Assembly (NCBI GenBank): GCA_905214925.1
Contig: CAJMOB010000015.1
Span: 1 to 64,000, forward strand
DNA from: Scybalomonas sp905214925
GTDB lineage: Bacteria; Bacillota; Clostridia; Lachnospirales; Lachnospiraceae
DNA length: 64,000 nt
Direction of reading: 5' to 3'
The notes beneath the pieces were generated by a model. That model was not told where the DNA came from and did no database searches. It worked only from the letters and a program-made list of their open reading frames with translations. The translations under genes were made by a program, and so were the position numbers. Within the stretch, counting starts at the first letter, position 1; each line of letters opens with the position of its first letter. Shown here one piece after another: positions 42,470-50,839 of the stretch.

Positions 42470-44809
42470 ATGGAGGAAAAAATGATGGAAACACTTAAAA
42501 TGCCTATGATAGCATTGCGTGGAACAGTTGTTTTTCCAAAAACTGTTGTTCATTTTGATGTATCAAGAGAAAAATCGGTACAGGCAGTAGAGAGTGCAAT
42601 GAAGGGAGAACAGCTAGTATTTTTATCTGCGCAGATGGATGATTCAATAGAAGATCCAAAGAGAGAAGATGTTTATAGTCTTGGAGTTGTAGCAAAAATT
42701 AAACAAATTATTAAACTTCCAGGAAATGTAATTCGTGTTCTCGTAGAAGGAGAAAATCGTGCAAGATTAGTAGAACTCCTAGAAGAAGAGCCATATCTTT
42801 ATGCAGAGGTAGAGCAAGCAGATACCGTTCTAGAAGAAGGAGAGATTGATGATGAGCACGCAAAAGAGGCGATGGTACGCTCATTAAAAGACATCATTCA
42901 AGCTTATGGATTTGATAGTAATAAGGCAACGAGAAATGTTGTTGGACAAATTTTAGAAATTCAAGATCTCGAAGAGCTTATTTTTGAGATTGCAACACAG
43001 CTTCCAATTAATGCAAAACAAAAACAAGTGATCTTAGAGGAAGATGAGATTATTGAACGAGGAGAAAAACTTCTTGTTACTCTTGCAGAAGAAATTGAAA
43101 TCTATCAAATTCGGAAAGAAATTCAAGAAAAGATCAAAGAAAAAGTAGATAAAAATCAAAAAGACTACATTCTTCGTGAACAGATGAAAGTAATTCGTGA
43201 AGAATTAGGAGAAGGAAGCGAAGCAGAAGCCGATGAATTTGAAGAAAAGGTTGAGAAGTTAGATGCTTCAGAAGAAGTGAAAGAAAAGATTCGAAAAGAG
43301 ATCAGCCGTTTTAAAAATTCAGGTGGAATGTCAGCAGAAAGTTATGTGAGCCGTAATTATATCGAAACGATGTTAGAAATGCCTTGGAATCATTGTTCCG
43401 AAGATAATAATGATATTAAATCCGCAAGCAAGATTTTAGAAGAAGATCATTATGGACTTGAAAAAGTAAAAGAAAGAATTATTGAATTTTTGGCTGTTCG
43501 TGCATTAACAGAAAAAGGAGAAGCTCCAATTATTTGTTTAGCAGGGCCTCCAGGAACTGGAAAGACTTCTATCGCTCGTTCTATTGCAAGAGCGGTAAAC
43601 AAACATTATGTTCGTATTTCCTTAGGTGGAATTCGCGATGAAGCAGAAATTCGTGGACATAGAAAAACATATGTAGGTGCTATGCCAGGACGTATTGCAA
43701 CTGGTATTAAACAAGCAGGAGTGAAAAATCCTTTAATGCTTCTTGATGAAATTGATAAAGTGAGCAGTGACTATAAAGGTGATACGGCATCTGCTTTATT
43801 AGAAGTTCTCGATGGAGAACAAAATGTCACATTTATGGATCATTATTTAGAAGTACCAATTGATTTAAGTGAAGTATTGTTTGTGGCAACAGCTAATGAC
43901 TTATCCACAATTCCAAGACCACTTCTTGATCGTATGGAAGTCATTGAAGTATCTAGTTATACAGAAAATGAAAAATTCCATATTGCAAAACGTTATTTAG
44001 TGGAAAAACAATTAAAGAAAAATGGATTGACAAAAGAACAGCTTATTATTACAGATAAGGCAATCCGTAAGGTGATTTCTGCTTATACAAGAGAAGCGGG
44101 AGTGCGTAATCTAGAAAGAAAAATTGGTCAGATCTGTAGAAAAGCAGCACGCATGATTATGGAAGGAAATAAGACTCATCTAAAAGTATTAGAAAGTAAT
44201 GTATCCAAGTTCCTTGGAACAGAGATTTTCTCAAAAGAAGATGAAGACTTAACACCAAAGACAGGAATCGTAAGAGGGCTTGCTTGGACAAGTGTTGGTG
44301 GAGATACTTTAAGTATTGAAGTCAATATTATGGCAGGAAAAGGTAAGTTTGAATTAACTGGTAACCTTGGAGACGTGATGAAAGAATCTGCTCGCACAGG
44401 AATTAGTTATATTCGTTCGGTAGCAAATCAGTATGGAATTGAAGAGGATTATTTTGAAAAGCACGATATTCATATTCACATTCCAGAAGGAGCTGTTCCA
44501 AAAGATGGTCCATCTGCTGGTATTACAATGGCAACAGCGATTCTTTCTGCTATTACAGGAAAGAAAGTTCGTGGTGATATTGCCATGACAGGAGAAATTA
44601 CACTTCGTGGTAGAGTTCTCCCAATCGGTGGATTAAAAGAAAAAATTCTTGCAGCAAAAGTCGTTGGAGTAAAAGAAGTGATTGTTCCAGTGAAAAATAA
44701 GAAAAATGTTGCAGATATTGATAAAGAAATTACAAGTGGTTTAACGATTACGTATGCTACAACAATGGAAGATGTCTTAGAGCATGCTCTTGTAAAAGAC
44801 GAAAAGTAG
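42470..44809 (+). CDS. lon: Lon endopeptidase (ATP-dependent protease La)
   Basis: A roughly 779-residue LonA protease: N-terminal LAN domain (M-P-M-I-A-L-R-G-T-V-V-F-P), AAA+ with G-P-P-G-T-G-K-T and L-L-D-E-I-D-K, and a C-terminal protease domain with catalytic Ser in P-K-D-G-P-S-A-G-I-T and Lys about 43 residues later. The start is uncertain: ATG at 42470, 42482 and 42485 are all in frame, and GGAGG at 42472-42476 favours the two later ones. It follows the clpX terminator, so it likely has its own promoter. Confidence 0.95.
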   Translation: MEEKMMETLKMPMIALRGTVVFPKTVVHFDVSREKSVQAVESAMKGEQLVFLSAQMDDSIEDPKREDVYSLGVVAKIKQIIKLPGNVIRVLVEGENRARLVELLEEEPYLYAEVEQADTVLEEGEIDDEHAKEAMVRSLKDIIQAYGFDSNKATRNVVGQILEIQDLEELIFEIATQLPINAKQKQVILEEDEIIERGEKLLVTLAEEIEIYQIRKEIQEKIKEKVDKNQKDYILREQMKVIREELGEGSEAEADEFEEKVEKLDASEEVKEKIRKEISRFKNSGGMSAESYVSRNYIETMLEMPWNHCSEDNNDIKSASKILEEDHYGLEKVKERIIEFLAVRALTEKGEAPIICLAGPPGTGKTSIARSIARAVNKHYVRISLGGIRDEAEIRGHRKTYVGAMPGRIATGIKQAGVKNPLMLLDEIDKVSSDYKGDTASALLEVLDGEQNVTFMDHYLEVPIDLSEVLFVATANDLSTIPRPLLDRMEVIEVSSYTENEKFHIAKRYLVEKQLKKNGLTKEQLIITDKAIRKVISAYTREAGVRNLERKIGQICRKAARMIMEGNKTHLKVLESNVSKFLGTEIFSKEDEDLTPKTGIVRGLAWTSVGGDTLSIEVNIMAGKGKFELTGNLGDVMKESARTGISYIRSVANQYGIEEDYFEKHDIHIHIPEGAVPKDGPSAGITMATAILSAITGKKVRGDIAMTGEITLRGRVLPIGGLKEKILAAKVVGVKEVIVPVKNKKNVADIDKEITSGLTITYATTMEDVLEHALVKDEK

Positions 44810-44820
44810 GAGAAAAAAAT

Positions 44821-45435
44821 ATGAATGTAACAAAAGTAAATTTGGAAACGGTTTGTGGAATCACAAGTAAACTCCCAGACAATTCCATGCCTGAGATCGC
44901 TTTTGCAGGAAAGTCAAATGTTGGGAAGTCTTCTTTGATCAACGGGCTTATGAATCGTAAGGCGTATGCTAGAACTTCTCAGCAACCAGGAAAAACACAG
45001 ACAATTAACTATTATAATATTAATGAATTGCTTTATTTTGTCGATCTTCCAGGGTATGGATATGCAAAAGTATCAAAAGAGATGCAGGCGAAATGGGGAA
45101 AATTAATTGAGCGATATTTACACACATCAAAACAGCTTCGCATTGTATTTTTACTTGTAGATATTCGACATGATCCATCTGCTAATGATAAACTGATGTA
45201 TGATTGGATCGTAAACAATGGATTCAACCCAGTGATTATCGCAACAAAATTAGATAAATTAAAACGTAGTCAAGTACAAAAACACGTAAAAGCTATTCGT
45301 ACAGGATTAAATCTTGTAGAAGGAACGCCAATTTTTCCATATTCCGCCCTTACAAAACAAGGAAGAGACGAAATATGGGAATTTATTGAAGAATATGTTT
45401 TAACTCCAGAGGAAGAAATAACAGAAGAATCATAA
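44821..45435 (+). CDS. ysxC: Ribosome biogenesis GTPase YsxC/EngB
   Basis: A 204-residue TRAFAC GTPase with G1 G-K-S-N-V-G-K-S-S (about 31-39), G3 D-L-P-G-Y-G-Y-A and G4 T-K-L-D. It is required for assembly of the large ribosomal subunit. It lies 11 nt after lon (AGGAGAAAAAAT ribosome site), so the two are cotranscribed. The lon-engB order is conserved in Firmicutes. Confidence 0.96.
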   Translation: MNVTKVNLETVCGITSKLPDNSMPEIAFAGKSNVGKSSLINGLMNRKAYARTSQQPGKTQTINYYNINELLYFVDLPGYGYAKVSKEMQAKWGKLIERYLHTSKQLRIVFLLVDIRHDPSANDKLMYDWIVNNGFNPVIIATKLDKLKRSQVQKHVKAIRTGLNLVEGTPIFPYSALTKQGRDEIWEFIEEYVLTPEEEITEES

Positions 45436-45495
45436 CGTACTTTCTTTAAAACGGTGAGAAATGTGTTTTAAAACTTTATATATTCTTAGGTGCGT

Positions 45496-45622
45496 CAAAT
45501 ATCTTCTTTTAGAAACGTTTAAAACTCCGTTTTTAATTTTCTAAATATGCTATTTGACTTGTTGCCTTGCTATGAAAAAAGAAAAGGCTTATAAGTGAAT
45601 GACACTTATAGGCCTTTTCTTC
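45496..45622 (+). terminator. Two hairpins after ysxC, the second an intrinsic terminator
   Basis: A long hairpin has GTCAAATA (45496-45503) pairing with TATTTGAC (45552-45559), with an inner TTTAGAAA/TTTCTAAA stem. After it, AGAAAAGGC ... GCCTTTTCT (45580-45620) is a terminator. The rest of the gap to the GntR gene is AT-rich leader without a gene. Confidence 0.7.
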
Positions 45623-45800
45623 ATGGTAAGCATAGTTTTTTTATGTTATAGTAAAAATAGAGGAAAACGATGTTTTTGTTTTAATGTGAGTTTTTAGAAA
45701 AGATAGGGGAAAAGTCAGATTCTTATATAAGCAAGAATATTGTTTTAGAAGGGCAGTATATAAGGATAAAAGGTTTTGGAGTTAATGAGGTGAATATCGT

Positions 45801-46511
45801 ATGCAAAGTAAATATAAAGCAATCTATCAGAAGTATGTAGAGATGATTGAAAGTGGAAAACTTAGCCCAGGGGATTCTTTACCATCGGAAGGTAAGATGA
45901 CAGAAACTTTTGATACATCAAGAGATACCATTCGAAAGGCAATGACATTGCTAGAGCAAAATAATTATATTTTAAAAAGTCGTGGGAAGGAGTCCGTTGT
46001 ATTAGAGCGGTTCCCAGAGGAAAAAGAAAGTGCTAATGCGAAAATGTTTTCGTATTTAGAATTATATAGCCAAGATGGGGTGGAAAAAGAAAAGTTAGTC
46101 GAAGATATTAGTATATTAGTAGATAATGAGAAAATGATGCGAGAGTTTCAAATTGATGATACGAAAGAAGTTTATCGAGTTGAACGCATTGAGAAAATTA
46201 GTGGAAAAAGAATCGCATTAAAAAAAGATTATTATTTGAAAGAAATTGTTCCAAAGTTAACGGCAGAAATCTGTAAAGGTTCTATTCAAGAATATTTAAA
46301 GAATGAGGGAATTCAATCTAGTATTATCAAACGGAAAATTAGTATTTCTCCAATTACAAGAGAGGACAAGATTCAATTAGATATTGGAGAAGATAAGGAA
46401 GTTGTTTTATTACAAAGTTATTATTATTTAGAAAGTGGAATCATTTTTCATTATTCAGAAACAAGATGTCGATTAAAAAATTTTCAATTTATTGAGTACA
46501 TTCAGAAATAA
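45801..46511 (+). CDS. GntR/HutC family transcriptional regulator with UTRA domain
   Basis: The 236-residue protein has an N-terminal winged helix (S-P-G-D-S-L-P-S-E-G-K-M-T-E-T-F-D-T-S-R-D-T-I-R-K-A) and a UTRA effector domain (about 85-235; V-Y-R-V-E-R-I-E-K-I-S-G-K-R-I-A). Sugar and amino-sugar repressors such as TreR belong here. No transport or catabolic gene is near, so the target may be elsewhere. A promoter with a TGTANNTACA-type palindrome begins only 23 nt after its stop. Confidence 0.88.
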   Translation: MQSKYKAIYQKYVEMIESGKLSPGDSLPSEGKMTETFDTSRDTIRKAMTLLEQNNYILKSRGKESVVLERFPEEKESANAKMFSYLELYSQDGVEKEKLVEDISILVDNEKMMREFQIDDTKEVYRVERIEKISGKRIALKKDYYLKEIVPKLTAEICKGSIQEYLKNEGIQSSIIKRKISISPITREDKIQLDIGEDKEVVLLQSYYYLESGIIFHYSETRCRLKNFQFIEYIQK

Positions 46512-46533
46512 AATTGGAATTTAATGTAAAGTA

Positions 46534-46563
46534 TTGACAAGACATGTAAGTACATGATATAAA
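46534..46563 (+). promoter_or_regulatory. Promoter with GntR-type operator between -35 and -10
   Basis: TTGACA (46534-46539), 18 nt, TATAAA (46558-46563). The spacer contains CATGTAAGTACATG (46543-46556), a palindrome matching the TGTANNTACA sites of HutC/TreR-like GntR proteins. It probably answers to the regulator encoded just upstream. It points into a region without genes. Confidence 0.7.
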
Positions 46564-46569
46564 AATAAT

Positions 46570-46884
46570 ATAGAGATATAAGTATAAGATGATAAATAGA
46601 GTATACATATATGAATAAGTAGGGCGGAATAAAAGGATGAGGGGGAGGAGCTAGATGCTCCCATGCCTCATATATTCGGGAGTATAAATTGATTGATAAA
46701 ATGGGAACAGATAGTTGTTAGTCTCGGATGCAGGTGAAGGATGTATCCATTTAGAGTTTTTCTTTGATTGCTATCAAAAAGTTTGAATATAGGATACATC
46801 AGTTGGTAGTCCCCATCACCTGCTGATGTATAACCTCCTCCCCTACACTTCAAAAAAGACCATCGGATGATGGTCTTTTTTGTT
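46570..46884 (+). ncRNA. Candidate structured non-coding RNA (unassigned)
   Basis: Between the operator-bearing promoter and a clear terminator (46852-46882) lie about 280 nt with no credible gene but strong pairing. GGGGAGGAG (46641-46649) can pair with CTCCTCCCC (46834-46842). GCAGGTG pairs with CACCTGC, and GGATGTATCC with GGATACATC, making a long rod. A local hairpin ATGAGG ... CCTCAT (46637-46671) competes with the closing stem. The rod recalls 6S RNA, but I cannot confirm a family. Confidence 0.5.
46852..46882 (+). terminator. Intrinsic terminator ending the candidate RNA
   Basis: GACCATC pairs with GATGGTC with flanking A and T runs (AAAAAA ... TTTTTT). Confidence 0.9.
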
Positions 46885-46988
46885 TGTATAGAAGGCATAA
46901 TTTAAGAAGAGATGCTTGCATTTTTATTTGATACCCTGTTTTTCATTGTTTATGGGAAAGTATCCGTTACATAAAGAGGAAGTGTGTA

Positions 46989-47017
46989 TTGACATTTAAT
47001 ACTATGCATTATATACT
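46989..47017 (+). promoter_or_regulatory. Promoter of the ABC exporter pair
   Basis: TTGACA (46989-46994), a 17-nt spacer and TATACT (47012-47017). It drives the two exporter genes independently of the RNA to the left. Confidence 0.75.
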
Positions 47018-47038
47018 ATTTATAAAATACTATTTATT

Positions 47039-47097
47039 ACATAGTGTTTTATGAATCCCATTCAAAAAAGTAAGAAATGAATCATAAAATGCCATGA
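47039..47097. repeat. Degenerate copy of the island palindrome
   Basis: ACATAGTGTTTTATGAAT (47039-47056) is close to the left arm of the 62008 palindrome. AATCATAAAATGCCATGA (47080-47097) pairs with it at 13 of 18 positions, but the loop is 23 nt and no -10 box lies 20 nt away. It may be a relic of the operator found four times further right. Confidence 0.4.
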
Positions 47098-47126
47098 ATT
47101 TTATTCAATAGAAGGAGGGAGTGCGG

Positions 47127-48851
47127 ATGATATATTTTGTAAAGCACATAAAAAAGTTAAGACAATATATAGTTATTTTGTTGTTGTTTTGTTTATGTAT
47201 GGCATTGATGGCGGTCATTACCGCAGAATCTATGGCACGACTAACCGAGTTTTTTACGACTTCTAGTTTGAAAGGAGCGGGAAAAATTATTTTGATAACA
47301 GGAGTGTTATTTTTGCTAAATGGTGTACTTTGTTATGGATATCGATTATTGTGCGGCTATATCGAAGCTAACGTATACAGCAAGATACAACAAAAATCAT
47401 TTTATCAGTTAACACATTTGAAAATGGACAGTCCATTGTTAAGTAATCGAGGAGATCTTTATAGCAGGATCAATCGGGACAGTGCAGAGTTGACCGAATT
47501 TTTTGCAACAACATTGCCTACTATCTTAATGCAAAGTGTACAGCTCGTTCTAATTGTTGGGTACATATTAGTTACCGATTGGCGGATTACGATTGCCTAT
47601 TTGGTGACATTATCCTTATCTTTAGGAATACAAGGCGGTTTAAGCAAGTATTTAAAACATGCTAGTGAGAAAGTAAAAAAAGCAGAAGTGGAATTAAATA
47701 CAAGATTAAAAGATATATTAGAAAATCGTCTTACTGTGAAAACGTATGATTCCTATGAATTTATGGAAGGATTGTGTCAGCAAGTAGGAGCAGATTATGT
47801 TCGTGCCAATATGAGCTTGAATCTTCGCTCCATGCCCATTAAAATTATCGGTATTTTATGTGGGATTGCCCCAATTTTATCTCTTTGTTTAGCGGGATTG
47901 TTTCTTGTTCCATTGGGATTTGTGAAAATTGGCTCTTTTATGACGGTTTATTATTTATGTGATAAGATATTGCCACAACAGCTTCATTATGTGGATTTAT
48001 TTGTAAATGGAGTAAAAATAAAGGTGACTGCACAGAGAATTATGGATTTATGGGAAGAACCAGTGATGGAACATATAAGTTTGCAGGAAGGTATAACGAA
48101 AATAGAAACAGATTTTTTGCAAGTTGATGTTACGAATGAACGTGAGAAATTTTCAAAGGGTGATAGGAATTCTTTGAGACAACAAGAAGATATTGTGTTA
48201 GAAAATGTTTCTTATCGCTATCCAGATACAAAAGAGTGGGCGGTAAAAGATCTGTCTCTTCGTATCCAAAAAGGGAAAAAAATTGCTTTTATCGGGAAAA
48301 GTGGTTGTGGAAAATCAACAGTTATCAAGTTAATCAGTGGTTTGCTTGCACCACAAGAAGGAACGATTCTTGTTCCAGAGAATCGATTGACAGGGCAATT
48401 TCCTAATTTCTTTTCTGGAACGATAGAAGAAAATATTTGTTGTTTTACAAATGGAAACGAAGAAGAGGTAAAAAGGGCTTGTAAAAATGCTGGATTGGCT
48501 GGATTTTTGTCTAATTTAAAAGATGGTTTGCATACAGTTTTAAAAGAGAATGGTGCCAATCTAAGTGGCGGTCAAAGACAGAGAATTGCATTGGCTCGTA
48601 CGTTATACAGCAATGCGCCTGTCCTATTATTCGATGAATCGGTTTCTGCCTTAGATGCAGAGAATGCATGGACAGTGATTCAAAATATGATCGAGGAATA
48701 TAGAGAATCTACAGTCATTATGGTATTACACCAACCAGAATTTTTACCGCTCATGGATGAAATTTACTTATTTGATGAGGGCGAAATATTAGCACATGGT
48801 AGCTATGACCAACTGGTGAAAGAGAATCGATTAGGAGGGGAGTTTTTATGA
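47127..48851 (+). CDS. ABC exporter half-transporter, first of a heterodimeric pair
   Basis: I chose the ATG at 47127 after GAAGGAGGG. The 574-residue protein has six membrane helices (residues 14-300) and a C-terminal ATPase: Walker A G-K-S-G-C-G-K-S-T, signature L-S-G-G-Q-R-Q-R-I, Walker B L-L-F-D-E-S-V-S-A-L-D and switch His in M-V-L-H-Q. The D-E-S after Walker B is less usual than D-E-P or D-E-A but keeps the catalytic Glu. It overlaps the next ABC gene by 4 nt (ATGA). The pair probably exports a peptide or drug. Confidence 0.9.
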   Translation: MIYFVKHIKKLRQYIVILLLFCLCMALMAVITAESMARLTEFFTTSSLKGAGKIILITGVLFLLNGVLCYGYRLLCGYIEANVYSKIQQKSFYQLTHLKMDSPLLSNRGDLYSRINRDSAELTEFFATTLPTILMQSVQLVLIVGYILVTDWRITIAYLVTLSLSLGIQGGLSKYLKHASEKVKKAEVELNTRLKDILENRLTVKTYDSYEFMEGLCQQVGADYVRANMSLNLRSMPIKIIGILCGIAPILSLCLAGLFLVPLGFVKIGSFMTVYYLCDKILPQQLHYVDLFVNGVKIKVTAQRIMDLWEEPVMEHISLQEGITKIETDFLQVDVTNEREKFSKGDRNSLRQQEDIVLENVSYRYPDTKEWAVKDLSLRIQKGKKIAFIGKSGCGKSTVIKLISGLLAPQEGTILVPENRLTGQFPNFFSGTIEENICCFTNGNEEEVKRACKNAGLAGFLSNLKDGLHTVLKENGANLSGGQRQRIALARTLYSNAPVLLFDESVSALDAENAWTVIQNMIEEYRESTVIMVLHQPEFLPLMDEIYLFDEGEILAHGSYDQLVKENRLGGEFL

Positions 48852-50602
48852 AAAGAGAAAAAGATTACCAAAATTATATTCGGCTCATTGGATATGCAAA
48901 AAACCACATACCACTTTTTATCATTTGTACGATTTTAAGTGGAGCAATGGTTTTCCTTATTTTTTCTTCGGTTGGTGTCTTGCTTAGTAGTGTTGTAGGA
49001 GCGGTAAACGGAGAGTCCTCACAAACTTCTTCTCATATGTTCGTTTACATTATCGGTGTCTTTGGATTTTCATTGCTGGCTAGTTTTTCTCAGCTGGGAT
49101 TTGTTCATATCGAACAAAAGACACAGCTGTTTTTACGTCAAACCATGTTGCACCAATATCTAAAAATGAAAGAATCTTTTGCAAGTCAATATTCAGCAAC
49201 CGAGGTTCTCAATCGTTTGACAACGGATATCCCAAACTGCACGACTTCCATTGGATACTATATGAGCGCTATGGTGTTTCAACCAATGATTTCAGGATTG
49301 TTTTCGATTGTCTTACTCTTAGCCATTGATTGGCGAATAACTCTTTTATGTGTTTCCTGTACGGTGCTCAATTTATTTTGCAGTCGATTTGGGATAAAGC
49401 GTACGAGAGAGTTAAAAGTGAAGATGGTAAAAGGAAAAAGTGATACGGCAAATTTTATTCAAGAGTGTGCCCAAGGAGAAACAGAGATTCGTACGTTTGG
49501 ATTGTTTCCGATTTTTGAACGAAAATTACAGAAACAAGTGGAAGAAACAGGGAAGACAATAAAAACATTTGGTCATTTACAAGGAATACGAATCCAACTT
49601 TATACGTTCTCAGGAGATTGTTTTACGATTGTTAGTTTATTGACATTAGGAGCAATTTTAGCAGGAGTTGGTGTGATACCGTTTTCTAATGTGATGATCG
49701 CATTGCCACTTTCGGATCAGATTAGTCAGATGATGACAGCGTTTGGAAATGGTACTGCAATTATAAAACAGGCATCTCCTCATATAGAGCGTGTATTTGA
49801 AATCATGGATCTCCCTGAAGAATCTACATTAGTAGAAAAAGAACAAGATTCTAATCGCTTTGTACAACCGATAAAAGATAGCAACAAAGAAATTTCTTTT
49901 TCTCATATTTCCTTTTCCTATGGTCAAAAGAAAGTGTTAGACGACATTAGTTTTTTCATTGAAAAAGGAGAGAAAGTTGCCTTTGTGGGAGAGAGTGGAA
50001 GTGGAAAGTCAACGATTATGAAACTATTATTAGGGTTATATCCTGCACAAAATGGAACGATACAGGCTTGCGGGAAGGAATTTGGTAACTGCTCTATGGA
50101 AGAATGGAGGAAAAATTTCTCTTATCTTTCCCAAAATATCTCTTTGTTTCATCTTACGGTGGCGGAAAATATTGCTCTTTCTCTAGGAAGTGTAGATGAA
50201 AAAATTAGGGACGCAGTAAGAAGAGCAAATGTAGAAGAGTTTCTTTTGGAGATAGAAAAAGGATACGAGCTGATGTTAGGAGAAAATAATGCAGGATTTT
50301 CAGGAGGTCAGCTTCAACGAATTGCCTTGGCACGTTGCCTTTATAAAGACGCTCCAATTATTGTAATGGATGAGCCAACATCTGCTCTCGATCAAGCCTC
50401 CGAACAGGCAGTAAAGAAAACAATCGATCAATTGCCAAAAACTTGCACCGTAGTAGCCGTTACCCATCGATTGGAACTAACACGCAATTTTGATCGTTTA
50501 TATGTAGTGGAGAATGGGAAAATTGTAGAAAATGGCACACATGAACAATTGTTAGAACAAGGTGGAAAATATAGACACCTTTGGCAGTTGCAAAATGGAT
50601 AA
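48848..50602 (+). CDS. ABC exporter half-transporter, second of a heterodimeric pair
   Basis: The 584-residue partner of the preceding protein has six helices (about 18-310) and an ATPase domain with G-E-S-G-S-G-K-S-T, signature F-S-G-G-Q-L-Q-R-I, Walker B I-I-V-M-D-E-P-T-S-A-L-D and H-loop A-V-T-H-R-L. All catalytic residues are present. It is coupled to the first gene and followed by a strong terminator. It lies directly upstream of the island regulator and may serve the same peptide system, but a general multidrug exporter is equally possible. Confidence 0.9.
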   Translation: MKREKDYQNYIRLIGYAKNHIPLFIICTILSGAMVFLIFSSVGVLLSSVVGAVNGESSQTSSHMFVYIIGVFGFSLLASFSQLGFVHIEQKTQLFLRQTMLHQYLKMKESFASQYSATEVLNRLTTDIPNCTTSIGYYMSAMVFQPMISGLFSIVLLLAIDWRITLLCVSCTVLNLFCSRFGIKRTRELKVKMVKGKSDTANFIQECAQGETEIRTFGLFPIFERKLQKQVEETGKTIKTFGHLQGIRIQLYTFSGDCFTIVSLLTLGAILAGVGVIPFSNVMIALPLSDQISQMMTAFGNGTAIIKQASPHIERVFEIMDLPEESTLVEKEQDSNRFVQPIKDSNKEISFSHISFSYGQKKVLDDISFFIEKGEKVAFVGESGSGKSTIMKLLLGLYPAQNGTIQACGKEFGNCSMEEWRKNFSYLSQNISLFHLTVAENIALSLGSVDEKIRDAVRRANVEEFLLEIEKGYELMLGENNAGFSGGQLQRIALARCLYKDAPIIVMDEPTSALDQASEQAVKKTIDQLPKTCTVVAVTHRLELTRNFDRLYVVENGKIVENGTHEQLLEQGGKYRHLWQLQNG

Positions 50603-50607
50603 AAAAG

Positions 50608-50657
50608 ACTCCCTTTTTGATAGATAAGAAATGGATTTATCAGAAAGGGAGTTTTTT
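50608..50657 (+). terminator. Intrinsic terminator after the ABC pair
   Basis: ACTCCCTTT ... TGATA pairs with TTATCA-G-AAAGGGAGT, followed by TTTTTT. Confidence 0.85.
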
Positions 50658-50839
50658 ATGATGTTCATACTGGAGATGGTGTGAGGGAATTGTATAAAAA
50701 CAGGAAGAAGATAGTGAGAATAGAGAAAACTTGATGAGAGAAATAGAGAATAGTATAATAAATAATATGGTAAATTTATTTTATTATTTCGTGTTAGAAA
50801 AAGTTTCTTTTATAAAATAGGAAGGGAGAATGAGGGAAA

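Noticed and set aside
46570..46884. Signal recognition particle RNA, RNase P RNA or tmRNA
   Set aside because: The conserved GGAAGCAG-type SRP loop, the RNase P core and a tmRNA tag sequence are absent as far as I can see.
46668..46898. Minus-strand open frame of 76 codons across the candidate RNA
   Set aside because: No ribosome site, an unlikely composition, and the region folds strongly and ends in a plus-strand terminator. I treat it as non-coding.
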